DNA of 64,000 bases from positions 2,113,827-2,177,826 of the forward strand of contig OY848919.1 of the NCBI GenBank assembly GCA_963693285.1, in the 5' to 3' direction. The DNA comes from Xestospongia muta. Lineage: Eukaryota; Porifera; Demospongiae; Haplosclerida; Petrosiidae. Under the pieces are notes generated by a model that was not told the DNA's origin, made no database searches, and was given only the letters and a program-made list of their open reading frames with translations. Both the position numbers and the translations under genes were made by a program. Below are positions 43,862 to 63,967 of the stretch, in pieces. The stretch's first letter is position 1. Each line of letters begins with the position of its first letter.

Positions 43862-46800
43862 TCACATCATGTTCACAACTACTTTCCCACGAGTGTGTCC
43901 TCCTCCAACATGTTCATGAGCAGCTATCATTTCATCCATTGAGTATACTGCACCAATAACTGGTCGAATATCTCCTTTATCAACCATATCCTTTACTTTC
44001 TCTAACACCATACCATCAGGTTCTGCAATAGAATAATAGAACTCTCGACCACCAAATATACGATTTATAAATATCTTGTAGCGATAATGCAATTGAAAGA
44101 TAACACTACCAAGAAAGGGACCATATTTGGTGACATTTTTGAAGTAAGGACTTCTGATAGACACATATTTGGCTCCACTGAAGACTTTGAGGAGACTAAT
44201 AGAGGAATGTTCGTAAGTTTGTCCTACAGTATCTAACACAACATCATATGTGTGTTTAGTGAGGGATTCGGTAAAATCTCCACTCTTGTAGTTGATAGCA
44301 ACATCAGCACCAAGACTGTGAACAAAGGATATATTGGAGCCAGAACATGTTGTGGTTACTTCAGCTCCCCATGACTTCAAGAGTTGGATTGCAAATGATC
44401 CCACCCCACCAGCTCCTCCATGAACAAGAACTCTCTTCCCTTGTGTGTTATGTTTGTTTAGACCTGCCATCTTGACAAGAGCTGTCCATGTTGTCACAGC
44501 AACCCAAGGAAGTGCAGCAGCTTCACGATGGTTGATGTCCTTTGGTTTCAAACATACTTCCTTTACATTTACAGCAACATATTGTGCATGTGTTCCTTGT
44601 TGTTTAAATGAGACAGCAGCATAGACTTCATCACCAGGAGCAAAATTAATTACTTCATCACCAACTGCTACAACCTCACCAGAGCAATCTCGTCCGAGAA
44701 TTAAAGGAAAAACAGAACGACCTTCTTGTTTAGCGAACTTGGCAAACATTGGTGCACCATATCCACCTCTCATACCAAGATCTATTCGATTAATTGATGC
44801 AGCATGGACACGAATCAGGACATCATTAGGTCCAAATGATCCTACATAATTTGGCTCCAGTTGTAGAGCATTTTGTGGAGACCCAAACTGAGTAGTTACC
44901 CATGCTTGATGTCGAGAAACACTCTGAACAAAAGGAGAGTAGCGACGACTATTTCGAACAATAGTAGCCAAGCTAGCTACTCCTAGTCCAATACCAAACA
45001 ATACAGTATTAGACAGATGAGTGTACTTGTAAAGGACACTGGAGACAAAGGCTCCAAATGCAAGCTCTTTTAAAAAACCAAATGAAGTATAAATTGGAGT
45101 ACTTGGAGGTAATTTAGGTAATGGTTGATATGGTATATCACCACATACTGTAGAGACGATATGTTGTGCTTCAGAGGAACTTGGTTGGGAATAAGATCGC
45201 CAACAAATAATACCATCAGGACGAAACAGATAATACTTGCACTCGTAGTCAACTAGCAACTCTGGAAGTTTAGGGTAAGCTCGAACCTCAAAAGGTACTC
45301 CACGATGTTTCATTTTCTCTTGAAGGTATTCACAATCTGTTTCTAAACCTCCAATAGCTAACAGGACAAAGCCTTTACCCAAAATATCATGAATGGTACC
45401 ATGCTCTAGTAATATGACATGAGGTGCACGACATCCAGGAAGAGAAGATGCTTGAAACTTAGATTTACTTTGTTTTGCTGTCTTGATTTTCATGTCCTCA
45501 TTCTCGTACTCATGCATGATAATATTGGAATCAGAATGCTGATGGCCTAGAATGACATATTTGCCATCAATTAATCCTTGTGTTATACCAGCATTTGCAA
45601 AGAGATTAAGGAATTTGACAATTATAGAAACAGATAGCACGGTTATAAAAAAATTTTGCGATGTTGGATTGATAATAAATCGGGCAAATTGCAAAGCATA
45701 GCGGCGTGATCTGTCAGCAAGTGGTCTTTGCTCTATTTGGTATGAATCAAGCAAGTGAGGTCCACCCCATCCTTTAACCATTGCAGTTAATTTCCAGCCT
45801 AAATTGGATGCATCTTGATATCCAGTATTTAAACCTAGACCCCCAGCTGGAAGCCATTGGTGAGCGGCATCTCCTGCTAGAAGAACGCGACCTTTACGAT
45901 ATTTAGTAGTAACAAGAGCATGCATCTTATATTCATTAGCTTCTATTATTTCAACTTCAACATTGCGACCAATGGCTGCTAAAACATACCGCTTAGCATT
46001 GCGACACATTTCTTTCATATGGTCATCTGTTAAATAAGGTGGTAGAAAGAGATGAATAGCAAAGTCACCTTTGTCATTGAGTGTAGCAAGAACACAAACA
46101 CAAGTTTTGTTAATTATGAAACCAGCTGCTAATCGGTCTGCTTTCAACATTAATTGAGTAAGCTCAGGTGATTTAAAAGTGATACTACAAGCTCGCTGAA
46201 CAACAAATTTTCCATAATTGTTAACATTCATTTGTTTACGAACCCAGCTCTTACCTCCATCACATCCAACAGCATACTTTGCACGTATTGTCTTCTCAGT
46301 ACTGAAGTCTTCAGCATTGACTGCAGTTATTGTAACACCTTCATCATCTTGTGTTACAGAAGTAGCCATATATCTCCACAGGATATCTGCCTCAGGACGT
46401 GACTCAACAAAATTTTTAAGTATGGGTTCTTGAGCAAACTGTGGACAAAGAAGAGGTGGACATATAGAGTCATTACGATCAAAACCCATTAACATATCAT
46501 CTTTTTTGATCCCATCTACTGCATCACCCCATGAGCTGAACCGCTTTAAGAGTATTGATGTCTTTGCTAAGACTGAGGATGCTAGGAGGAATGAGATTTC
46601 TTGATTACGTCGCAGAGAATTCTCTTGAAACGTCTGTTCTAGACCAAGACGACGCATAAGTTCCATCGTGCGAGGGTTCAAAAAAAGTGCCCGTGCATTG
46701 TTTGAAGGACCAGTACGTTTCTCGATAACAATAGATTTGACACCCCTGAATTAAAGGAGGTAACATGAAACATAATGGCTTCTATATATTTCTGCCTAAT

Positions 46801-46918
46801 TAGTTACTTGTTTGATAACAATTTGACTAACTCACCTGTAGGCTAACTCTGATGCAAGGAAGAGACCTACAGGTCCACCTCCTATGATAGCAATGTCTGT
46901 ATCGACCGTGTCCACCAT
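43862..46918 (-). CDS. FAD monooxygenase - MDR reductase fusion, copy 4
   Basis: Exons 46918-46836 and 46745-43862 give 988 residues. It has the same architecture and intact cofactor motifs (IIGGGPVGL; GCDGGKSWVRK; GRVLLAGDAAHQWLPAGG; HGGAGGVGSF). It is the nearest sister of copy 3: the exon 1 region, intron and 200 bp upstream are nearly identical. Distinct changes in the reductase half are VNVKEVCLK for VNEKEVCLK, VAINYKSGD for VAIDYKSGD and GQTYEHSS for GQNYEHSS. Confidence 0.87.
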
Positions 46919-47341
46919 CTCTGTGAGCCTTATTAGCAATTAACTAATGAATTATTAATAATTGAAAAAAGGTGTGGCTGGCAGTGAACATGCAGTATTT
47001 AATTCAATAGGTGCTGGGCATATTATTGTATGCATCCATATAGTCTCATTCCAAGAATCTTTCCTGCTTAAGAATGGAGCAGTCAGTCTGGAACTGACAC
47101 TTATCACACAACAATACAAGTCTGCACATTCATACAGCAATATAGTAACTGTATGCTCCTTTGTAAATAAAATGTTGGCCAATAGATAATTATTTCTGAA
47201 TTAGTGTCAAAGAACCATATTATTTTGTAAGGAAATTAGCTATAAACTGATATTCAAATTTCTATCCAGAAACAACTACTACTACATTAAATTAATAGTA
47301 AAATACAAATTTATTTTTGCTAATGAAAATCCCATCATTTT
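46919..47341. repeat. Duplicated promoter and 3'-flank spacer
   Basis: 46919-47145 repeats the region upstream of copy 3 (40232-40450), and 47150-47341 repeats 43694-43861. The junction shows how copies 4 and 5 abut after unequal crossover. No gene of its own. Confidence 0.8.
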
Positions 47342-50300
47342 TCACATCATGTTCACAACTACTTTCCCACGAGTGTGTCCTCCTCCAACATGTTCATGAG
47401 CAGCTATCATTTCATCCATTGAGTATACTGCACCAATAACTGGTCGAATATCTCCTTTATCAACCATATCCTTTACTTTCTCTAACACCATACCATCAGG
47501 TTCTGCAATAGAATAATAGAACTCTCGACCACCAAATATACGATTTATAAATATCTTGTAGCGATAATGCAATTGAAAGATAACACTACCAAGAAAGGGA
47601 CCATATTTGGTGACATTTTTGAAGTAAGGACTTCTGATAGACACATATTTGGCTCCACTAAAGACTTTGAGGAGACTAATAGAGGACTGTTCATAATTTT
47701 GTCCTACAGTATCTAACACAACATCATAAGTGTGTTTAGTGAGGGCTTCAGTAAAATCTCCACTCTTGTAGTCGATAGCAACATCAGCACCAAGACAGTG
47801 AACAAAGGATATATTGGAACCAGAACATGTTGTGGTTACTTCAGCTCCCCATGACTTCAAGAGTTGGATTGCAAATGATCCCACCCCACCAGCTCCTCCA
47901 TGAACAAGAACTCTCTTCCCTTGTGTGTTATGTTTGTTTAGATCTGCCATCTTGACAAGAGCTGTCCATGTTGTCACAGCAACCCAAGGAAGTGCAGCAG
48001 CTTCACGATGGTTGATGTCCTTTGGTTTCAAACATACTTCCTTTTCATTTACAGCAACATATTGTGCATGTGTTCCTTGTTGTTTAAATGAGACAGCAGC
48101 ATAGACTTCATCACCAGGAGCAAAATTAATCACTTCATCACCAACTGCTACAACCTCACCAGAGCAATCTCGTCCAAGAATTAAAGGGAAAAGAGAACGA
48201 CCTTCTTGTTTAGCAAACTTGGCAAACATTGGTGCACCATATCCACCTCTCATACCAAGATCTATTCGATTAATGGATGCAGCATGAACACGAATGAGGA
48301 CATCATTAGGTCCAAATGATCCTACGTAATTTGGCTCCAGTTGTAGAGCATTTTGTGGAGACCCAAACTGAGTAGTTACCCATGCTTGATGATGAGAAAC
48401 ACCTTCAATAAAAGGAGAGTTGCAATGACTATTTTGAACAATAGTAGCCAAGCTAGCTACTCCTAGTCCAATACCAAACAATACAGTATTAGACAGATGA
48501 GTATATTTGTAAAGAACACTGGAGACAAAGGCTCCAAATGCAAGCTCTTTTAAAAAACCAAATGAAGTATAAATTGGAGTACTTGGAGGTAATTTAGGTA
48601 ATGGTTGATATGGTATATCACCACATACTGTAGAGACAATATGTTGTGCTTCAGAGGAACTTGGTTGGGAATAAGATCGCCAACAAATAATACCATCAGG
48701 ACGAAACAGATAATACTTGCACTCATAGAGATGTAACAAATCTGGAAGCTTAGGGTAGGCTCGAACCTCAAAAGGTACTCCACGATGTTTCATTTTCTCT
48801 TGAAGGTATTCACAATCTGTTTCTAAACCTCCAATAGCTAATAGGACAAAGCCTTTACCCAAAATATCATGAATGGTAGCATGCTCTGGTAATATGATAT
48901 GAGGTGCACGGCATCCTGGAAGAGAAGTTGCATGAAACTCAGACGTACTTTGTTTTGCTGTCTTGACTTTCATGTTCTCATTCTCATACTCATGCATGAT
49001 AACATTGGAATCAGAGTGTTGATGGCCTATAATAATATAGTTGCCTGCAATAAATTCATCTCTTGTATTTAAAGATGCAAAAAGACTGAAAAACCAACTA
49101 ATGATGGGAATAGAATGGATGGAAAGAATAAAATTACGCATAACTGGGTTTATAGCAACTTCTGCAAACCTCAAAGCATAGCGGCGTGATCTGTCAGCAA
49201 GTGGTCTTTGTTCTATTTGGTATGAATCAAGCAAGTGAGGTCCACCCCATCCTTTAACCATTGCAGTTAATTTCCAGCCTAAATTGGATGCATCTTGATA
49301 TCCAGTATTTAAACCTAGACCCCCAGCTGGAAGCCATTGGTGAGCGGCATCTCCTGCTAGAAGAACGCAACCTTCACGATATTTAGTAGCAACAAGAGCA
49401 TGCATCTTATATTCATTAGCTTCTACTATTTCAACTTCAACATTGTGACCAATGGCTGCTAAAACGTAGCGCTTGGCATCACGACATTTCTCTCTCATAT
49501 CCTCATCTGTGGCAGTAGGTGGTAAAGCAACGTGAAAAGCATAATCTCCTTTATCGTTGAGTGAAGCGAGAAATCCAACACAAGTGTTATTAAGAATCAT
49601 TCCAATAGATAATCTGTTGGTCTTCAACATTAACTGAGTAAGTTCAGGTGATTTAAAAGTAATACTACAAGCTCGTTGGACAACAAACTTCCCAATGTTG
49701 TGAATACCTAGCTGTTTACGAATCCAACTCTTACCTCCATCACATCCAACAGCATACTTTGCACGTATTGTCTTCTCAGTACTGAAGTCTTCAGCATTGA
49801 CTACAGTTATTGTAACACCTTCATCATCTTGTGTTACAGAAGTAGCCATATATCCCCACAGGATATCTGCCTCAGGTCGTGACTCAACAAAATTTTTAAG
49901 TATGGGCTCTTGAGCAAACTGTGGACAAAGAAGAGGTGGACATATGGTGTCTTTACGATCAGAGCCCATTAACATATCTGCTTCGTTGATCCCATCTACT
50001 GCATCACCCCATGAGCTGAACTGTTTTAAGAAAATTGGAGTTTCTGCTAAGATGGAGGTTGCTAGAAGCAGAGAGAGAGGCTGATTACGTGGAAAAGAAT
50101 GGTCTTGAAAAGTTTGTTCTAGACCAAGACGACGCATGTGTTCCATTGTACGAGAGTTCATAAGAGTCGCCCGTGCATTCCTTGAAGGACCAGTACGTTT
50201 CTCGATGACAATAGATTTGACACCCCTGAATTAAAGGAGATAACATGAAATACAATGGTTTCTATCTCTCTCTGCCTAACTTTTTTTGTTTGAGAACAGT

Positions 50301-50396
50301 TTCACTAACTCACCTGTAGGCTAACTCTGATGCAAGGAAAAGACCTACAGGTCCACCTCCTATGATAGCAATGTCTATATCTTGCGGGTCGGCCAT
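47342..50396 (-). CDS. FAD monooxygenase - MDR reductase fusion, copy 5
   Basis: Exons 50396-50314 and 50225-47342 give 988 residues. The FAD half has its own substitutions (SRDAKRYV-type region, FASLNTRDEF loop, and Cys in GCVLLAGDAAH in place of Arg). The reductase half is nearly identical to the other copies, with small changes such as VHCLGADVA and KMADLNKH. All dinucleotide-binding motifs are kept. It is the outermost copy and lies head-to-head with the P4-ATPase gene. Confidence 0.87.
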
Positions 50397-50728
50397 TACA
50401 GATCAAATAATAACAATAATAACTAATAATTAATTATTATTAATAATTGGTTATTAATAATCAGGAGGTGTGGCTGAAGAATTTGCATTTTCAGTAAGCT
50501 TTATAACCGTTGTTCTCGTTCTTGTAAACTACAGCAACTATTCTGTAAGCATCTCCCACCTTCTCGTCTTGTAATTTTGTAAGCAAACGCATAGATCTGT
50601 GTAATTTCGAGTGTGGAAAGTCTATATACATAATGAGGAAAAGCTGTAAACTTCACTTGGAAAATATCGACCGTTTGTTTACATAAACAACAACCCTAAC
50701 ACCGCTCTATAGTAAGTCTTCTGTTGTT
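50397..50728. promoter_or_regulatory. Head-to-head upstream region (fusion copy 5 / P4-ATPase)
   Basis: 332 bp lie between divergent start codons. The left third is rich in AATAATTAATTATTA palindromes that also occur upstream of copies 3 and 4. No specific factor site assigned. Confidence 0.5.
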
Positions 50729-58315
<7,587 letters not shown>

Positions 58316-58605
58316 TACATTTTATTATATTAATATTAATAATTATTACAGGGAGCTATTTTAAATGCTATTTATTGAGACCATGTCTGTAAGTGTCATG
58401 GATACATTGAAGTATCACTTTGCAACAAAATTTGATGTGATTACAATTCTCAAAATTTCTTGATTTCTTTTAAAAAAGGGATCAATAAGCTACTGAACAA
58501 CAGTGAACATAATGTACAACTATTTACCCTGCCTCTTAGTTACCAAGGCAACGCTTGTTAATAAATTCATAGATAGTATCGTTGTTTTAATAATATTCAT
58601 AGACA
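58316..58605. other. Spacer between P4-ATPase and ADCK2
   Basis: 290 bp holding the 3' flank of the flippase gene and the presumed ADCK2 promoter. Same-strand tandem genes. Nothing specific seen. Confidence 0.5.
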
Positions 58606-61371
58606 ATGTATGGTGGGATCGTCTTGAGTTTATCGGGTCAGTTGCTGCCGAGATTACGTCTCAACTTTCATCCATCCTTCAAATACAGTAATGTACATTT
58701 GTGTGTTAAGACATGGTCACAATTGATTCGACAGACAAACTGTCAACATCGTCTGCCAGCTGTCAGGCTGGTGCAACAAGGAAAAGTAATACTAGGATCA
58801 TTGTGTATTTGGACATGTTGGAGATATGCTTCCAGTTTCAATGTTTATTGCATACCTAGTCAAGTGGGTGTGGCTGCTGAGAAGCTCCACCCATCTATTG
58901 ATGCACAATCAATTGAATATGCGTTTGATAATGACTCCGTAGTACAAAGGGCAAAGACTATACTTCGTATCATATATCTAATATTTCTGTTTTCACCTGC
59001 TCTCATTTTACACATTTCTAACCTCTTTCTTCCTTTCAAGTTCATTCATAAATTCAAATGGTACTTCATAAGGTTTGCCATTCAACAAGCTGGTCCCTCC
59101 TTTATCAAATTAGGGCAATGGGCAAGCACAAGGCGGGACATTTTCTCTGAAGATGTATGCAGTTGTTTATCGAAACTCCAGCGTCACTGTTATATTCATT
59201 CTTGGAGAGCAACGAGAAAAGCTCTTGAAGAAAACTTTGGGCCTGATTGGGAAAAGATTTTTACTCATGTTGACCCAAACCCTATTGGTAGTGGTTGTGT
59301 TGCCCAAGTCTACAGATGGGATATAAAGCCCGAGTATGCCCCTAGTATTGCTAATGATAACGAGCATCAGTCTAATCAGGGTACCAAAATTAATACTCAT
59401 TCACTATCAGTTGCCGTCAAGGTTCTCCATCCGGGTATTGTGGGATCTGTACTGAGGGATATTCAGCTGATGCGATTGGTAGCTCGTATGATTGACAATG
59501 TGTATCCTAAAGTGTTTTGGATTAGTTTGAGGGAATGCATTGAAGAGTTTGGTATTATTATGAAAAAGCAGGTCAATATTATGTTGTATTTATATACATG
59601 TACATGTATTATATACATGTACATATATACATGTACATGTATTATGTACATGTACATATACATAATACATGTACATGTATTATATACATGTACATAATAC
59701 ATGTACATGTAGATAACACATGTATCTTGTACATGTATATGTATTTACTTTTTTACATGTATTTTTTCCTTGTCTAGCTCGATTTAGAAGTAGAAGCTAA
59801 TAACATGGAATTATTTAGGTCTCACTTCCATAATCATAATCATATTAAAGTCCCAAAACCTTTAAGACAATTTGTAACAAAGTCTGTACTTGTGGAAAGT
59901 TTTGAGGTATTTCTTTAGTTTTCTGTCTACTCATCTATGAATTCATCCATATATCCTTTGTCCACTTAGAAGGGTGTTCATATTTCAGAATTTTTAAATG
60001 ATGCACAAACGACATTTCACAAACAACTAGCATCTCTTGGTATAGATGCTTTACTTCACATGGTAAAATAAAGAGGAGTTATACAAGTTACTCTGTATTT
60101 TTTATTTTTACAGGTTTTTGTGAAGAACTTTGTTCATTGTGACTTGCATCCCGGTAATATTTTAGTACAGGTCCCTCCCGTCCCAGGGGATGTACCCACG
60201 TTAGTCTTCTTGGATTGTGGAGTAGCAGCAAGTTTGAGTAAACAAGATTGGGATAATTTAAAACAACTATTTATTGCTGTTGTAAAAAAGGAGGTATGTA
60301 AAGAGGAATAGATATGATGGATGAGTGAGTGAGTGGATGAATGGATCAATAGATGGATGGATGAATGTATGAGTAAGTGGATGGATCGATGGACAAATTA
60401 ATGGACAGACAGACAGACAATCATTAGAGTTTGATAGGGTGATAAAGTAGCAGATGTGATGTTGAAAAATGCTCCTTATAACGATTGTCAAAATGTTGAG
60501 GAGTATCGACAAAAAATGGAAAATTTAATCACAACAGCAACACACCAATTGAATTTATCAAATGTAAGTAGTTATATAGTAATATTAATAGTTAACAAAT
60601 TAAATTTGTATTTTTATTGTTTGTTAAATCACTTAGGTCAACGTTAGTCGTTTACTTTCAGATTTGTTTCAAATTCTTGTTGAATCTAAGGTATGTAATT
60701 TTAATAGTAAATACCTAGGATAGCTACCGCTAGTAAGCTCCCTTACTACAGTGACCTAGGATAGCTACCGCTAGTAAGCTCCCTCCCTTACTACAGTGAC
60801 CTAGGATAGCTACCGCTAGTAAGCTCTCTTACTACAGTGACCTAGGATAGCTACCGCTAGTAAGCTCCCTCCCTTACTACAGTGACCTAGGATAGCTACC
60901 ACTAGTAAGCTCCCTTACTACAGTGACCTAGGATAGCTACCGCTAGTAAGCTCCCTCCCTTACTACAGTGACCTAGGATAGCTACCGCTAGTAAGCTCCC
61001 TCCCTTACTACAGTGACCTAGGATAGCTACCGCTAGTAAGCTCTCTTACTACAGTGACCTAGGATAGCTACCACTAGTAAGTTCCCTTACTACAGTGACC
61101 TAGGATAGCTACCACTAGTAAGCTCCCTTACTACAGGGATCTAGGATAAGTAGTGACCTAAAGTGGTTGCCATTAGTAACAAGTACACCTTTACACCAAC
61201 TATGATATCAATATTCACTAGGTTAAATTAGAGTCCAACTTTGCTTCTGTGATACTTGCCATCATGGTATTGGAGGGTCTGGGACGGTCACTGGACCCAG
61301 AACTAAACATTTTAGATGCTGCTAAACCATTTCTATTAAAAGAAGCTAAGAGACAAATTATATCAATATAA
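58606..61371 (+). CDS. ADCK2: ADCK2, UbiB/COQ8-family atypical kinase
   Basis: Seven exons, 58606-59571, 59778-59906, 59970-60062, 60114-60293, 60438-60563, 60637-60690 and 61222-61371, all phase 0, give 565 residues. The N-terminus is Arg-rich with few acids, compatible with mitochondrial import, and a hydrophobic segment follows at about residue 120-145. Family marks: the KxGQ motif in FIKLGQWASTRRD, an Ala-rich-loop counterpart GSGCVAQVYRW, VAVKVLHPG (ATP-binding Lys), HCDLHPGNILV (catalytic loop) and LDCGVA (DFG counterpart). The family supports coenzyme Q and lipid metabolism in mitochondria; ADCK2 biochemistry is little defined. Intron 6 (60691-61221) is mostly minisatellite. Confidence 0.92.
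59585..59730. repeat. ACATGT/TACATGTA palindromic repeats in ADCK2 intron 1
   Basis: Dense self-complementary TACATGTACATGTA words that could fold into hairpins. They occupy most of the intron 59572-59777. The region stays open in both strands by chance. Confidence 0.9.
60711..61160. repeat. 41/45-bp minisatellite in ADCK2 intron 6
   Basis: About ten units of CTACAGTGACCTAGGATAGC followed by TACCGCTAGTAAGCTCCCTT, with or without an extra CCCT, which gives two unit lengths. It shares the core CAGTGACCTAGGATAGCTACC with the 60-bp repeats in the kinase and P4-ATPase introns. Relative to transcription it is in the opposite orientation. Confidence 0.9.
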
Positions 61372-61521
61372 ACTGAAATATTTGTAAAATGATAATTATT
61401 AAAAATTGTATTTGTGAAAAGACAATACAAACAATAGCTTAAAAACTCAAGCTAAATCAACTTTATTGAAATATGTATGACTTGATGATGAGAATTGAAA
61501 TGTTTTTCAGTCACTGATGAA
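61372..61521. other. Convergent spacer ADCK2 / Lsi2-like transporter
   Basis: 150 bp between two convergent stop codons. It must contain both polyadenylation regions; AATAAA-like words are degenerate. Confidence 0.5.
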
Positions 61522-63354
61522 CTAAACGTTTCTAGCTAATTTACCCATATAATAAACAATAGGTAAACAAACATATATAATCACCAATGTAGATGGAAAA
61601 CCAAACTTTAAATAACCCCAAAATGTGAGTCGATAATCTGCTGAACTACGAGCTTTCTCAGCAACTATTAAGTTAGCAATACTACCAATCAATGTAAAGT
61701 TCCCAGCAATAGTTGATATCCATGCTAGTAACAATCCACCTAGTGGTCCTTCACAAAGCTCATCTCCACACAGTCCAGGGAGTCTGTTCACTATAAGAAT
61801 CACTAGTGGTACATTGCTCAAAAGATTTGACCCAACCATTACAAAAACAGAAAACAGCAAGACTCCCTCAATTGTCTTCAAATTCATGTAAGGAGCTAGT
61901 TTATTGAATGCTAAGAAAGGGAAACAAGTATTTTGAAAACCTTCCAACCAAACAAAGAGACCCATGAACATTAGGATAACAGTCCAGTCTATTTTTAGCA
62001 TGACATCATAAGCATATTTCTGATTGAGAATTGTATCTACTAACATAGTTAAGATAGAAGCTGCTAAAGGAATACAACCAAGATTGAACTCAGCAACAGA
62101 TGGTGGTATGGCAAGTAGGATAACCATAATGAATGTAATTACAATTAGCCAAATTATAAATAGTTTCCCTCCAAAAGTAAGAGGTTCATTCTCATTGGAC
62201 TCCTCTTCCACATGCTCATTACCATCTTCAGTAATTTCTGTTAGACCATGAAGGTCTAAAGAGGTCTCAGCGATTGTTGAGCTATTGTGTAATCCATTGG
62301 GAAGGCTACCACCAACTCGCACTTCATATGGTGATCTCCTCTCTCCAACATTACTAGCAGAGTTGTGTCGAAAGCGATGTTGACTGGGAACTATGGGTCT
62401 CTGACCATGAGCCTCAGACGAGGTTGTTGATTGACTTGAATGGAAATGTCCATGTAAATTTCCAGATTTGGAACGGCTAAACATGACTTCACGTTCAATG
62501 GACATTTGACTTGTTGCATGTGGATCACAGCTTCGATCATAACTTTGCGCAAATGCTTCTCTCTCTTCTGACATTGTTGTAGCCAGGCTATTGTCAATAT
62601 TGCTTTGAGTTATAAGGGGCTCTCTTTCTCCTGTAATGCTTCTGTTCTTGACTTTTTCACATAGTGATCCGATTCCAAGAAACAGGTATAACAATAAAAC
62701 ATTTATCACTAGTCCTATTAAAGCTGCAGGGAACTCAGCAATCAAGAACTGTAGTAAATTTATTTTAGCCTGAGATGCTATGTATGCATTTTGTGGATTA
62801 CCAAAGAATGTAGCTGCACTACCTATATTGGCTGAAGTGGCAATCCCAAGACAAAGAGGTAGCATCTCTCGAATGTCTCGACCTTGTTTAACAAATTCAG
62901 AGAGTAAGAGAGGTGTTATAACAACACAAGCAGCATCATTAGTGATAAAGCCAGAGAGTAGGGCAGACATAAGACATACTTTCCACAGTATAGTGTGGAA
63001 TGGTTTGTTTTGTCCAAATATCTTTAACATGACTACCCTCAGTAAGCCTTCTCTATCATAATAATAAGATAACATCATCATACCAACCAGTAGAAACACA
63101 GTTTGCAGTTGAGGTTTGTCTCCTTCAATCTTGTACACACCCTCCTGTGTCACTATCTGAAACACCACCATCATAACAGCACCAAAGAGGGCAGCTGCCG
63201 CACGACTAAGAGGAAAAATTTTCAGATCCAAGAAGACAATGAATGGCCACACTATGACAAACAAGAATGTTCCAACAATTTTGGTGTACAATGTTGGACA
63301 TGAAGTGCTGTTATAAGAACAGTTAGTACCAGTATTTTCTAACTGTAAATCCAT
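61522..63354 (-). CDS. Lsi2/ArsB-type ion transporter (candidate silicon efflux)
   Basis: Intronless, 610 residues. Hydrophobic helices form two blocks of about five to six, separated by a hydrophilic loop (~240-385) rich in Ser, Arg and Glu. The first block has the Lsi2-like line FPLSRAAAALFGAVMMVVFQ, then SGFITNDAACVVITPLLL (the conserved TND of ArsB/NhaD-type carriers) and ATSANIGSAATFFGNPQNAYI (the re-entrant-loop signature). A second signature GGLLLAWISTIAGNFTLIGS lies near the C-terminus. The superfamily exchanges anions or neutral acids for protons. Lsi2 exports silicic acid in plants, and related genes are reported in siliceous sponges. The exact substrate (silicic acid, arsenite or dicarboxylate) cannot be fixed from sequence. 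Confidence 0.85.
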   Translation of the reverse strand: MDLQLENTGTNCSYNSTSCPTLYTKIVGTFLFVIVWPFIVFLDLKIFPLSRAAAALFGAVMMVVFQIVTQEGVYKIEGDKPQLQTVFLLVGMMMLSYYYDREGLLRVVMLKIFGQNKPFHTILWKVCLMSALLSGFITNDAACVVITPLLLSEFVKQGRDIREMLPLCLGIATSANIGSAATFFGNPQNAYIASQAKINLLQFLIAEFPAALIGLVINVLLLYLFLGIGSLCEKVKNRSITGEREPLITQSNIDNSLATTMSEEREAFAQSYDRSCDPHATSQMSIEREVMFSRSKSGNLHGHFHSSQSTTSSEAHGQRPIVPSQHRFRHNSASNVGERRSPYEVRVGGSLPNGLHNSSTIAETSLDLHGLTEITEDGNEHVEEESNENEPLTFGGKLFIIWLIVITFIMVILLAIPPSVAEFNLGCIPLAASILTMLVDTILNQKYAYDVMLKIDWTVILMFMGLFVWLEGFQNTCFPFLAFNKLAPYMNLKTIEGVLLFSVFVMVGSNLLSNVPLVILIVNRLPGLCGDELCEGPLGGLLLAWISTIAGNFTLIGSIANLIVAEKARSSADYRLTFWGYLKFGFPSTLVIIYVCLPIVYYMGKLARNV

Positions 63355-63967
63355 CTCTTTACTGAGGTAGAGAAATATGGTTATTATCCAATCTAATATA
63401 CTTATATTGTCCTCACTTTATCTCTCTTCTTGCTTCTTAACTCTCACTCAGTCACTCATACACTCCTCCTTATTTCTGCTCTTATGATAACTTAAACTTC
63501 AAAGGCCACTGCTCTCAAGTCATTACTGAGTAAGTACATGTTATATAGTATGAGAATAATGTTAAAGTGGGTAGGAATGAGAACTAAGTGATGATTGTTC
63601 TCATGCAAAATAAACATTGCTAGGGAGGGGACCATTGTACTTGTACTTACATGTATGTTGCAATGTTGACAGAACAGATGTTATGGCCATTAATTAAACA
63701 TTTCATGCTTCTAGTTAAGGTAAATTTGTATGAATGTAATCAGTGGTACTACGTAAGAAATACTACTTCAGCATCAGGTAAGATTATTGACTAGCTAAGA
63801 GTAGTTTGTCCAAATACTATAGTTATAGTTGTTTCCAATAATCAGTAAGGTTATAGTCATTGTGCATACTGAAGGTAAAGACTGACTATAAAAAATTGAG
63901 ACAGAATCCATTTGCTCATCTTTCTAACCCTCTAGATCTAACCTAGTTTCTCCCTTTGTAACTATTA
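63355..63967. other. Upstream region of the transporter
   Basis: 613 bp with no gene recognised. It presumably holds the promoter of the transporter (minus strand) and of anything starting at the right edge. Confidence 0.5.
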
